Of a DNA stretch of 39,419 bases, positions 12,312 to 20,459 are shown in pieces; position 1 is the first letter of the stretch, and each line of letters starts with the position of its first letter. The stretch spans positions 1 to 39,419 of the forward strand of contig JASLXG010000139.1 in the NCBI GenBank assembly GCA_030740435.1. Reading direction: 5' to 3'. Below the pieces are notes generated by a model. It saw only the letters and a program-made list of their open reading frames with translations, searched no databases and was not told where the DNA came from. This DNA comes from Alphaproteobacteria bacterium (GTDB taxonomy: Bacteria > Pseudomonadota > Alphaproteobacteria > UBA2966). Made by a program: the position numbers and the translations under genes.

Positions 12312-14093
12312 CTAAACGTTGTCGTGCTCCTCGTCGTGGGCTTTCAGAAGCGCGCGGTTGTATTCGCGCAGCACGGTGCGGTGGTGCAGGATGCCGATGA
12401 CGTGGCGGTCGGCGATGTTGTCGACCACGGCCAGGTGATCGTCGCCACTGGCTTCCATCAGGGCCAGCGCTCGTTCCAGATTATCGCTGGCCTCGACATA
12501 GGCGGGGTTGGCGCGGGCCGCGTCACGGGCGTTGATGAGGTCGTCGAGGCCGGCCTCGAAGGCCACGTCTTTTACGTCGGCGAAGGACAGCGTGCCCGAG
12601 AGGCGGCCCTCGTCGTCGATGACGAAGAAGCCGGTCTCGGGCGAGTTCTGGAAGTGCCGGCGGATCGAGGTCATGGTGGCGCTTTCGGAGATGGTCACGA
12701 ATTCCGCGCTCATCAGGTCGCGAGCCCGGGCCGAGCGCAGGAGCTGGCGGGCGCGGCCGCCCTTGATGCTCAAGCCGCGGCGTTCCAGGAGCCAGATGAA
12801 GAAGGACTTGCCCAGCACCTCGTGGACCACGACGCTGGCCACCGAGACGGAGATCATGGTGGCCACGGTGACGCCATAGTCGCCTGTGAGTTCGAAGACG
12901 ATGAGAATGGTCGAAATGGGCGCCCCCAGCACCGGCCCCGCCACTGCCCCCATGCCGACCATGGCGTAGAGCCCGGGGCTGCTGGCCAAATCGGGCCGCA
13001 CGGCCGCCGCCACCAGGCCGAAGGCGGCACCGGTCATGGCGCCGATAAAGAGCGACGGGCTGAAGACACCGCCGCCGAAGCCCGAGCCCAGCGTGATCGC
13101 CGTGGCCGTGGTCTTGGCCACCACCAGGGCGATCAACAGCCAGAGCGGAAAGGCCGCCTTCAGGGCCCCGTCCGTGGCCTCGTAGCCGACGCCCAGGACC
13201 TGGGGAAAAAAGATCGCGATGGCGCCCACCAGCAGGCCGCCGACGGCCGGGCGCAGCCAGATCGGTGTTTGGGAACGTTCGGCCACGTCCGTGGCCACCA
13301 TGATGCTCCACATGAAAATGAGCGCCACCGTGGCGCAGACCAGACCGAGCAAGAGGAAGGCGGGGAACTCGAGGAACGAGGCGATGCTATATTCCGGCAC
13401 GATGAAGGCGGGAAAATCGCCAAGGTGCAGCCTGGACACGATGGTGCCGACGACCGAGGCGATGACGATGGGCGAAAAGGCGTGCAGCGCGTAGTGCCCG
13501 ATGACCACCTCGAGGGCGAAGAAGACGCCGGCGATGGGGGCGTTGAAGGACGCCGCCACGGCCGCGGCCACGCCGCAGCCCAGCAGCGTCAGCGCCAAGG
13601 AGGGGCTGAGGTGGGTGCGCCGCGCGATGGCCGAGGCCAGCACGGCACCGAAATGCACCATCGGCCCCTCGCGCCCGGCACTGGCGCCGACGCCCAGCGA
13701 GGCCGCCGACACGGCTACCGCCGCCAGTCCCTGGTTGAGTGACATGCGGCCGCCCGAAAGCGCCCCGGCCTCGATCACCTGGGCCACGCCCTGGGCCTGA
13801 CGGCCGGGCATGACGTAGCGCAGGAATAGGCCGATCAAAAGCCCCCCCACGGTCGGCGCCAGCAACAGGTGCCACCAGTCGAGCTGGCTGGCCAGCGTGT
13901 GTACGCGCTCCGACGAAAAACCATAGAACAGGTACTGCACACCCTGCAGCGCCAGGCGAAAGCCGATGGCGGCATAGGCCGCGGCGGCACCGGCCAGGAT
14001 GGCAAGCAGCGACAGCACGACCTGGTCGTTGCGCCAGAAGCGGAACCAGCGGACCAAAAAGCGCCGCCTCAAGGCGCGACCGCTAATCTTCAT
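12312..14093 (-). CDS. CLC-family chloride channel with C-terminal CBS pair
   Basis: A polytopic membrane protein of 593 residues: a CLC core with many hydrophobic helices up to about residue 440, then two cytoplasmic CBS domains that usually bind adenine nucleotides. CLC motifs seen are GREGP with the external gating glutamate E142, FNAPIAGVFFALEV, and GSGFGGGVFSPSLF. Aligning FNAPIAGVFFALEV by eye with E. coli CLC-ec1 puts V196 at the place of the internal proton glutamate E203, and Q101 near Ser107. Val at that site is what channel-type CLCs carry, so a chloride channel is more likely than an H+/Cl- antiporter (inference). The ATG at 14093 overlaps the upstream gene by 11 bases; an earlier in-frame start at 14159 would lie wholly inside that gene. 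Confidence 0.93.
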   Translation of the reverse strand: MKISGRALRRRFLVRWFRFWRNDQVVLSLLAILAGAAAAYAAIGFRLALQGVQYLFYGFSSERVHTLASQLDWWHLLLAPTVGGLLIGLFLRYVMPGRQAQGVAQVIEAGALSGGRMSLNQGLAAVAVSAASLGVGASAGREGPMVHFGAVLASAIARRTHLSPSLALTLLGCGVAAAVAASFNAPIAGVFFALEVVIGHYALHAFSPIVIASVVGTIVSRLHLGDFPAFIVPEYSIASFLEFPAFLLLGLVCATVALIFMWSIMVATDVAERSQTPIWLRPAVGGLLVGAIAIFFPQVLGVGYEATDGALKAAFPLWLLIALVVAKTTATAITLGSGFGGGVFSPSLFIGAMTGAAFGLVAAAVRPDLASSPGLYAMVGMGAVAGPVLGAPISTILIVFELTGDYGVTVATMISVSVASVVVHEVLGKSFFIWLLERRGLSIKGGRARQLLRSARARDLMSAEFVTISESATMTSIRRHFQNSPETGFFVIDDEGRLSGTLSFADVKDVAFEAGLDDLINARDAARANPAYVEASDNLERALALMEASGDDHLAVVDNIADRHVIGILHHRTVLREYNRALLKAHDEEHDNV

Positions 14094-14487
14094 GACTATC
14101 CCCGGGGGCAACTTCACCGGTGATGCCGACGGGCGGTGGCGTGCCGCGGACCTGGGCATAGAGCCGGCCGTAGAGCTCCTGGAAGTTCCGCAGCTCGATG
14201 CCGGCGACCTCGGCGTTATCGCGCCAGGTGCGCTCGGTCTCGCGGGCCACGGCGGCGGCGATCATCTGGCCGGCACCGTAACAGGTGAAGCTGCGGCATT
14301 CGCTGTAGCCCTCGGCCTCGAGGCGCGACCACATGGTGCAGCGGAAATCGTCGTCGAGGTTGCGACAGGGCGCACCGGCCGACTTCTTGTAGTGCGGCCA
14401 GTCGAAAGCCGGGGCGTCGCAGCACAGCCCATGGCAGTTGGCGCAGTCGGGTTCCTGGATGCCGTTCTGGTTTGGGCTCAGTTGCAT
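14083..14487 (-). CDS. cysteine-cluster protein linked to pentapeptide-repeat protein
   Basis: A 134-residue cytosolic-looking protein with eight cysteines in two groups: DCANCHGLCCDAPAF (C15, C18, C22, C23) and C41, C50, C64, C69 around PCRNLDDDFRCTMW and CRSFTCYGAGQ. The pattern suggests a metal-binding site. From memory, the same cluster is found as the N-terminal part of single-chain proteins that continue into pentapeptide repeats; here it is a separate gene. The ATG lies inside the last codons of the pentapeptide-repeat gene (frames overlap by 10 bases), and its own end overlaps the CLC start, so the three genes form one translationally coupled operon. The function is unknown. Confidence 0.82.
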   Translation of the reverse strand: MQLSPNQNGIQEPDCANCHGLCCDAPAFDWPHYKKSAGAPCRNLDDDFRCTMWSRLEAEGYSECRSFTCYGAGQMIAAAVARETERTWRDNAEVAGIELRNFQELYGRLYAQVRGTPPPVGITGEVAPGDSHED

Positions 14488-14987
14488 TGCCCGTTCGAGC
14501 CCTCGGCGCAGGTCGTCTTGCCGTCTATCCAGGTGGCTCCCGAGAGATCGGCGTTGAGCAAATCGGCCCCGGTCATGTGGGCGCCCGTGAGGTCGGCGCC
14601 GCGCAGCTTGGCGCGAAAGAGGCGCGCCCGGCGCAGGTCGGCGCCCTGAAAACTGGCGCCCGTCAGATCGGCCTTGGTGAAATCGGTCTCGGTCAGGCGG
14701 GCGTTGTCGAAGCGTGCCCGGGCGACGTTGGCGCTGACGAACTTGGCCCGGTGGGCGTTGGCGCCCGAGAAATTGGCGCCCGAAAGATCGGCCCGGACAA
14801 AACGGGTCTCGCGCAGCATGGCACCCGAGAGGTCGACGCCGGGCAGCCGCCGTTCGTCGGCATAGCAGCGCCGCCAGTCGACGCTCGGCCGCGCCGGATC
14901 GGTGCAGGCGGCTAGCGCGGCGCCGGCCTGCAAGCAAGCCAGCGCCAGCAGCTGCATGACAAAGAGATTTATTTTCCTAATCCGCAC
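14478..14987 (-). CDS. secreted pentapeptide-repeat protein
   Basis: About 169 residues. The N-terminus has basic residues (MRIRK), a hydrophobic stretch and a probable signal-peptidase site at GAALA before ACTDP, so export to the periplasm is predicted. Residues from about 45 to 150 are A(D/N)Lxx-type pentapeptide repeats that fold as a right-handed four-sided beta helix (DLSGAMLRETRFVRADLSGA and onward). The end, DGKTTCAEGSNGQC, with two cysteines, is a common terminus in such proteins. I chose GTG at 14987, after GGGAAAG, because it keeps the charged n-region; GTG at 15008 and ATG at 14957 are alternatives. It is the first gene of the operon with the cysteine-cluster and CLC genes. The molecular role is unknown. 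Confidence 0.85.
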   Translation of the reverse strand: MRIRKINLFVMQLLALACLQAGAALAACTDPARPSVDWRRCYADERRLPGVDLSGAMLRETRFVRADLSGANFSGANAHRAKFVSANVARARFDNARLTETDFTKADLTGASFQGADLRRARLFRAKLRGADLTGAHMTGADLLNADLSGATWIDGKTTCAEGSNGQCN

Positions 14988-15056
14988 AGTGCTTTCCCAA
15001 CGATCCACGACTGCCCCAAGGCTAGGACGAATCGGGCCGCCGGCAAAGGGCCGTCG

Positions 15057-15542
15057 TCACGCCTTGCGCACGATGCCGATGCGGGCACAAGCCTGTTCGG
15101 GCCGGTCCAGTTCAGCGTGGGCGATCTTGATCTCGTCGAGCTTGGCCAGGGTGGCCGCCGGCAGGGGTGCCGAGCGCCGCGCCCCCAGGTCTACGTGCAG
15201 CGCCATCCATTCGCAACTGGCCGAGAGAAATCCCTCGTCGCGGTGATACATGCGGCAGAGGTAATGCATGCGCTTGGCATCGAAATCGAATAATTGCAAC
15301 TCGAACCGCAGTGGCGCGCCTGCCGTCACCTCTTGGAAATAATTGACGTGGCATTCGACCTGAAAGATCGAGCAATTGGTCGCCTCGAGGTATTTCTCGC
15401 CAAGGCCCAAGAGATCGAACCAGGCATCGGTGGCGTGATCGAAGGCCAGCACGTAATAGGCCACGTTCATGTGGCCATTGTAGTCGATCCACTCCGGCAA
15501 CACGGATTCTTCGTGGATCTGCAGCGGTGCGTCGATGGTCAT
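15057..15542 (-). CDS. 4HBT-type acyl-CoA thioesterase
   Basis: A hot-dog fold protein of 161 residues related to YbgC and 4-hydroxybenzoyl-CoA thioesterase. The active-site motif DYNGHMNVAYY is at residues 20-30 with D20 as the probable catalytic acid. It would hydrolyse a short-chain or aromatic acyl-CoA; the substrate is not evident. The ATG at 15542 is about 95 bases from the divergent FAD oxidase gene. It is probably transcribed apart from the pentapeptide-repeat operon that follows, since 69 bases separate them. Confidence 0.88.
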   Translation of the reverse strand: MTIDAPLQIHEESVLPEWIDYNGHMNVAYYVLAFDHATDAWFDLLGLGEKYLEATNCSIFQVECHVNYFQEVTAGAPLRFELQLFDFDAKRMHYLCRMYHRDEGFLSASCEWMALHVDLGARRSAPLPAATLAKLDEIKIAHAELDRPEQACARIGIVRKA

Positions 15543-15636
15543 GGCGGGTCACTAGAGCAAGGGCGCAGGCCATTTGCAAGACGCCCTGGCGCGGCCTAGT
15601 TTACTTGCCACACCCCCCTTTCGAGAGAACCCCGCC

Positions 15637-17019
15637 ATGAACGACGCCGCCCGCAACGACACCACCATCGACGAGCTCCGGGCGCTTTTAGGCGACCGCC
15701 TCAGCACCTCGGCCGCCGTGCGCGAGCACCACGGCCAGGACCTCTCTTATCACGAGGCCCATGCCCCGGATGCCGTGGCCTTTCCCGTGAAGGCGGACGA
15801 AGTCGAGGCCATCGTCGGCATCTGCGCCAAGTACCAGACGCCGATCGTGCCCTTTGGCGCCGGTACCTCGCTGGAGGGGCACGTGGCGGCCCTGAAGGGC
15901 GGCGTCTCGATCGACTTCGCCGAGATGAACGCCATCATCGAGGTCAACGCCGACGACATGGACGTGCGCGTCGAGCCCGGCGTGTTGCGCAAGCAGCTCA
16001 ACGAACACCTGCGCGACACCGGGCTTTTCTTTCCCATCGACCCCGGCGCCGACGCCTCGATCGGCGGCATGGCGGCGACCCGGGCCTCGGGCACCAATGC
16101 CGTGCGCTACGGCACCATGCGCGAGAACGTGCTGGCGCTGGAGGTGGTGCTGCCCGACGGGCGGCGCATCCGCACCAGCCGCCGCGCCCGCAAGTCGGCG
16201 GCGGGCTACGACCTGACCCGGCTTTATGTGGGCTCGGAAGGGACGCTGGGCGTTTTCACCGAGATCACGCTCAAGCTCTATGGCATCCCCGAGGCCATCA
16301 CCGCGGCGGTTTGTTCCTTCCCCGACGTGGCCAGCGCCGTGCAGGCCGTCATCAAGACCATCCAGTACGGTATTCCGGTGGCCCGCATCGAGTTGCTCGA
16401 CGAGGTTCAGATCAAGGCCTCGAACGCCTATTCCAAGCTCGACCTGACGGTGGCGCCGACGCTGTTTCTGGAATTCCACGGCAGCGAAGCGGGCGCCGCC
16501 GAACAGGCCGAGAACGTCCAGGCCATCGCCGCCGAACACGGCGGCGGCGACTTCCAGTGGACGGCCCAGGCCGAGGACCGCTCGCGGCTCTGGCAGGCCC
16601 GCCATGACGCCGCCTACGCCAGCATGGCCTACCGGCCAGGCTGCAAGGTCTGGGCCACCGACGTCTGCGTGCCCATCTCGCGCCTGGCCGAGTGCATCGC
16701 CGAGACCCAGGCCGACGTCGCCCAAGCCTCCATGCCGGTGCCCCTGGTGGGCCACGTCGGCGACGGCAATTTCCACCTCGCCTTCCTGCTCGATCCCGAC
16801 CAGCCGGCCGAGTGGGAGGAAGCCAAAGCCATCAACGGCCGCCTGATCGAGCGGGCGCTCGAGATGGAAGGCACCTGCAGCGGCGAGCACGGCGTGGGCT
16901 CGGGCAAGATCGACTACCTCGAGGCCGAGCACGGCGAGGCGCTCGAGGTCATGCGGGCGCTGAAGCGGACGCTGGACCCCGACAACCTGATGAACCCGGG
17001 AAAGATGGTGCGGGTCTGA
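15637..17019 (+). CDS. FAD-linked D-lactate dehydrogenase / GlcD-type 2-hydroxyacid oxidase
   Basis: A 460-residue flavoprotein of the vanillyl-alcohol-oxidase / PCMH family. FAD-binding segments are visible: VPFGAGTSLEGHV, ADASIGGMAATRASGTNAVR and GSEGTLGVFTEITL. The C-terminal FAD-linked oxidase domain carries HVGDGNFH, SGEHGVGSGKIDYL and PDNLMNPGKMV, where histidines bind metal and substrate carboxylate. The closest known groups are cytochrome-type D-lactate dehydrogenases and the glycolate oxidase GlcD subunit; as no GlcE or GlcF gene is next to it, a single-subunit D-2-hydroxyacid dehydrogenase is favoured. The ATG at 15637 follows CGAGAG. The MFS gene starts 29 bases after its stop and may export or import its substrate. 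Confidence 0.9.
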   Translation: MNDAARNDTTIDELRALLGDRLSTSAAVREHHGQDLSYHEAHAPDAVAFPVKADEVEAIVGICAKYQTPIVPFGAGTSLEGHVAALKGGVSIDFAEMNAIIEVNADDMDVRVEPGVLRKQLNEHLRDTGLFFPIDPGADASIGGMAATRASGTNAVRYGTMRENVLALEVVLPDGRRIRTSRRARKSAAGYDLTRLYVGSEGTLGVFTEITLKLYGIPEAITAAVCSFPDVASAVQAVIKTIQYGIPVARIELLDEVQIKASNAYSKLDLTVAPTLFLEFHGSEAGAAEQAENVQAIAAEHGGGDFQWTAQAEDRSRLWQARHDAAYASMAYRPGCKVWATDVCVPISRLAECIAETQADVAQASMPVPLVGHVGDGNFHLAFLLDPDQPAEWEEAKAINGRLIERALEMEGTCSGEHGVGSGKIDYLEAEHGEALEVMRALKRTLDPDNLMNPGKMVRV

Positions 17020-17048
17020 AGCGGCGCCGGACGCTTGGCGCCGGGCCC

Positions 17049-18263
17049 ATGACGCAGCGCCGGCCAGCTGCCGGACGCCGGGCCACCCTCGGCAGCTGCA
17101 GCCTGGCGCACTTTCTGCACGACGGCTTTTCCGACGTCATCTATTTGCTGCTGCCGCTGTGGCAGGCCGAGTTCGCCTTGTCACTGACTCAAGTAGGCCT
17201 GCTGAAATCGTTCTTTGCCGGGGCCCAGGCCGCAACCCAGGTGCCGGTCGGGCTGCTGGCCGAACGCCTGGGCGAACGCCCGCTGTTGGTGCTGGGAACA
17301 GTCGTGGCGGCGTCCGGCTTCCTGGCCTTCGGGCTGGCCGGCGGCATGGTGACGTTGGCGCTCTTGCTAATGCTGGCCGGCGCCGGTTCGGGCTGCCAGC
17401 ATCCGCTGTCGTCGGCCCTGGTTTCCAAGGCCTACGAGGACGGCCCCAGGCGGGCGGCGCTGGGCATCTATAATTTCAGCGGCGACCTGGGCAAGGCGGC
17501 GCTGCCGCCGCTGCTGGCGCTGATCGTCATCGCCTGGCACTGGCGCTGGGGCACCTTGGCCTTCGGTATGATCGGCCTGGCCTTCGCCGCCGGCCTGCTG
17601 GTGCTGCTCACCTGGCTGGCCGTGGGGGCGAGGGCTGGAGCGGAGCGGCCGGCGGAACGGCAAGGCGGCACGGCCATCTCCGGTTGGGGGATCACCGATC
17701 GCCGGGGTTTCGCCACGCTTTCCCTCATCGGCATCATCGACGGCGCCTCGCGCACCGCGTTCCTGACCTTTTTCCCCTTCCTGCTGCTGGCCAAAGGGGC
17801 CGGCGTCGATACCCTGGGGCTGGCGCTGGCGCTGGTCTTCGGCGGCGGCGCGGCGGGGAAATTTCTTTGCGGCGTGCTGGCCGAACGGCTCGGCATCATC
17901 CGCACCATTTGGCTCACGGAAGTTCTCACGGCGGGCTCCATTCTGGTTCTCATCCCAGCTCCGCTAGGGTTTTCGCTGGCCCTTCTACCCCTGGTCGGCC
18001 TCGCTCTCAACGGCACCTCATCCGTGCTCTATGCCACCATCGCCGATTTCGTGGTGCCGCAAAGGCGGTCGCGCGGGTTTGGCCTCTTTTACACCTTGGG
18101 CATCGGCGCCGGCGCCGTCTCCCCGGCCTTGTTCGGCTTGCTTAGCGACCAAGCAGGGGTGGCCGTGACCCTGGCGGCAGTGGCGCTCTGGGTCCTGCTG
18201 ATCGTGCCGCTCGGCTATCTTTTGCGCCCCTCCCTGGCGGCTCCCGAGGGGGCAGGAAAATGA
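17049..18263 (+). CDS. MFS transporter
   Basis: A major facilitator protein of 404 residues with about 12 hydrophobic segments split by a polar central loop (GARAGAERPAERQGG). The start AHFLHDGFSDVIYLLLPLWQ and LLKSFFAGAQAATQVPVGLLAERLGERP (the loop 2-3 motif) recall the fosmidomycin-resistance (Fsr) branch, but the substrate cannot be read from sequence. The ATG at 17049 is the first start giving a proper N-terminal helix. It lies 29 bases after the FAD oxidase and is likely in the same transcript. Confidence 0.88.
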   Translation: MTQRRPAAGRRATLGSCSLAHFLHDGFSDVIYLLLPLWQAEFALSLTQVGLLKSFFAGAQAATQVPVGLLAERLGERPLLVLGTVVAASGFLAFGLAGGMVTLALLLMLAGAGSGCQHPLSSALVSKAYEDGPRRAALGIYNFSGDLGKAALPPLLALIVIAWHWRWGTLAFGMIGLAFAAGLLVLLTWLAVGARAGAERPAERQGGTAISGWGITDRRGFATLSLIGIIDGASRTAFLTFFPFLLLAKGAGVDTLGLALALVFGGGAAGKFLCGVLAERLGIIRTIWLTEVLTAGSILVLIPAPLGFSLALLPLVGLALNGTSSVLYATIADFVVPQRRSRGFGLFYTLGIGAGAVSPALFGLLSDQAGVAVTLAAVALWVLLIVPLGYLLRPSLAAPEGAGK

Positions 18264-18352
18264 GTCGAAGGGTCGCGGGAAACTGCTACACTCGGCAGTC
18301 ATAAATCAATAATCGGATACCAACCGGCGGCGTTGCCGGATTGGGAGGACAG

Positions 18353-19351
18353 GTGCCGAGACTACTCGAAATCGAGGATCTGAAGACCCAGTTCTTCACC
18401 TCCGCCGGCACCGTGCGGGCGGTCGACGGCATCAGCTATGGTGTCGATGCCGGCGAGACGGTGGCGCTGGTCGGCGAATCCGGTTGCGGCAAGTCGGTCA
18501 GCGCCCTTTCCATCCTCAGGCTGATTCCCGATCCGCCCGGCCGCGTGGTGAGCGGCACCATCCGCCTCCTCGGCACCGACCTTTTGGGCTTGAGCGACGA
18601 GGAAATCCGCAAGATACGGGGCCAGCGCATCGCCATGGTGTTCCAGGAGCCCATGACGTCGCTCAATCCGGTGCTGTCGATCGGCCTGCAGCTCACCGAG
18701 ACGCTGCAACAGCATCTCGCCATGACGCCCGAGGCGGCGCGCGATCGCGCCCGCGAACTCCTGGGCATGGTCGGTATTTCCGATACCGAACGGCGTCTCA
18801 AGCAGTATCCCCACCATTTCAGCGGCGGCATGCGCCAGCGCGTGATGATCGCGCTGGCGCTTTGCTGCGAGCCCGAACTGATCATCGCCGACGAGCCCAC
18901 GACAGCGCTCGACGTCACCATCCAGGCGCAAATCCTCGAGCTGATGAAGGACCTGACCCGGCGCCTGGGCGTGGCCTTGGTCATCATCACGCACAACCTG
19001 GGCGTCGTGGCGCGCTATGCCGACCGGGTCAACGTCATGTACGCCGGCAAGATCATCGAGCGGGGCAGCGCCCACGATATCTACGCCCAGCCCCGCCATC
19101 CCTATACCGTGGGCCTGCTGGGTTCGGTGCCCCGGCTCGACCAGCCGCGGCGCAAGAAGCTCGAATCCATCGAGGGCCAGCCGCCCGACCTGGCCCGGCT
19201 CGACGACGGCTGCGCCTTCCGGCCGCGTTGCCGCCAGGCCCATGAGCGCTGCGCCGAAGCGATACCGGACCTCGAAACCGTGGGCGAGGGCCATCTCGCC
19301 GCCTGCTGGCGCTTGGCCGAGCTGGCGCCGCCGGCCCAGGCGGCCTCATGA
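18353..19351 (+). CDS. peptide-type ABC importer ATPase 1 (DppD/OppD family)
   Basis: The first ATPase of a five-gene importer. With GTG at 18353 (GGGAGG upstream) the protein is 332 residues. Walker A GESGCGKS is at 41-48, the Q-loop is in [12 protein letters not shown], the signature [15 protein letters not shown], Walker [13 protein letters not shown] and the H-loop IITHNLG. The C-terminal oligopeptide/dipeptide domain has the cysteine set [14 protein letters not shown] followed by a late AACW; in an OppD-type protein such cysteines hold an iron-sulfur cluster. Its TGA overlaps the ATG of the second ATPase. The 89 bases before it hold a short inverted repeat (CCGGCGGCGTTGCCGG) and no clear promoter. 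Confidence 0.94.
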   Translation: MPRLLEIEDLKTQFFTSAGTVRAVDGISYGVDAGETVALVGESGCGKSVSALSILRLIPDPPGRVVSGTIRLLGTDLLGLSDEEIRKIRGQRIAMVFQEPMTSLNPVLSIGLQLTETLQQHLAMTPEAARDRARELLGMVGISDTERRLKQYPHHFSGGMRQRVMIALALCCEPELIIADEPTTALDVTIQAQILELMKDLTRRLGVALVIITHNLGVVARYADRVNVMYAGKIIERGSAHDIYAQPRHPYTVGLLGSVPRLDQPRRKKLESIEGQPPDLARLDDGCAFRPRCRQAHERCAEAIPDLETVGEGHLAACWRLAELAPPAQAAS

Positions 19352-20370
19352 ACGCGCCGCTGGCCACGCCGGAAGCTGGGCCACCCGAAGCGGCGGGCCA
19401 GGCCCTGGTCGAGGTCAGGGAGTTGCGCAAGTATTTCGCGGTCAGCGAGGGCCTGCTGATGTCCCGCAGCGTGGCCCAAGTCAAGGCCATCGACGGCATC
19501 AGCTTCCATATTCAGAAGGGCGAGACGTTGGGGCTGGTGGGCGAATCGGGCTGCGGCAAGACCACCACGGGGCGCTGCATCCTGCAGCTCGACCGGCCCA
19601 GCGCCGGCCACATCGTGTTCGACGGCGTCGACTTGACCAGCCTCGATCAGCGGGCCTTGAGCCCCTATCGGCAGAAGATTCAGGTGATCTTCCAGGACCC
19701 CTATTCGTCGCTCAATCCGCGCATGAAAATCGGCCAGATCATCGCCGAGCCGATGAAGGTGCACGGCATCGAACCAAGCCGCGAGGGACGGCGGAAAAGG
19801 GTCAGGGAACTGTTGGAGACCTGCGGTTTGCCGGCCCGCATGGCGGATCGCTATCCCCATGAGATGAGCGGCGGCCAGCGCCAGCGCGTGGGCATCGCCC
19901 GGGCGCTTTCGCTGAGGCCCCAATTCATCATCTGCGACGAGGCGGTGTCGGCGCTGGATGTCTCGATCCAGGCCCAGGTCATCAACCTCCTCGAGGACCT
20001 GCGCGACGAGTTCGATCTCACCTATCTCTTCATCTCGCATGACCTCAGCGTGGTGCGTCACCTCAGCCAACGGGTGGCGGTGATGTATCTCGGCAAGATC
20101 GTCGAGATGGCCGACTGCGACGCGCTCTACGACAACCCGCGCCACCCCTACACGCGAGCCCTCCTGGAGGCGGTTCCGGTGCCGGACCCGATGGTTGAAG
20201 GGACGCGGGCGCACGAGGTGATGGCAGGCGAAGTGCCCAGCCCCATCAACCCGCCGTCGGGCTGCGTCTTTCACCCACGCTGCCCGTTGGCCGTCGAGAG
20301 CTGCCGTACGCAGGTTCCAGAGTTCCGCGAAAGCGAGGCCGGCCACTGGCTGGCCTGCACCGAGGTTTGA
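19348..20370 (+). CDS. peptide-type ABC importer ATPase 2 (DppF/OppF family)
   Basis: The partner ATPase, 340 residues. Walker A GESGCGKT is at 65-72, the Q-loop [14 protein letters not shown], the signature [15 protein letters not shown], Walker [13 protein letters not shown] and the H-loop FISHDLS. The C-terminus repeats the four-cysteine arrangement ([14 protein letters not shown] and LACTE). The start codon overlaps the preceding stop (ATGA). With the first ATPase it would form the heterodimer that powers permeases at 22147 and 23136. Confidence 0.95.
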   Translation: MNAPLATPEAGPPEAAGQALVEVRELRKYFAVSEGLLMSRSVAQVKAIDGISFHIQKGETLGLVGESGCGKTTTGRCILQLDRPSAGHIVFDGVDLTSLDQRALSPYRQKIQVIFQDPYSSLNPRMKIGQIIAEPMKVHGIEPSREGRRKRVRELLETCGLPARMADRYPHEMSGGQRQRVGIARALSLRPQFIICDEAVSALDVSIQAQVINLLEDLRDEFDLTYLFISHDLSVVRHLSQRVAVMYLGKIVEMADCDALYDNPRHPYTRALLEAVPVPDPMVEGTRAHEVMAGEVPSPINPPSGCVFHPRCPLAVESCRTQVPEFRESEAGHWLACTEV

Positions 20371-20459
20371 GGGCGCACGGCGGTGACGCAGGGCGCCCAT
20401 AGGAGCGTAGTTGGTAAAAGAACAACAGAAAACCTAGCATCAGGGGAAGGAGAAACGAT

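Noticed and set aside
14094-14159. A longer N-terminus for the CLC protein starting at 14159
   Set aside because: The extra 22 residues lie wholly inside the cysteine-cluster gene and look like frame-shifted coding sequence; the ATG at 14093 gives a normal basic N-terminus.
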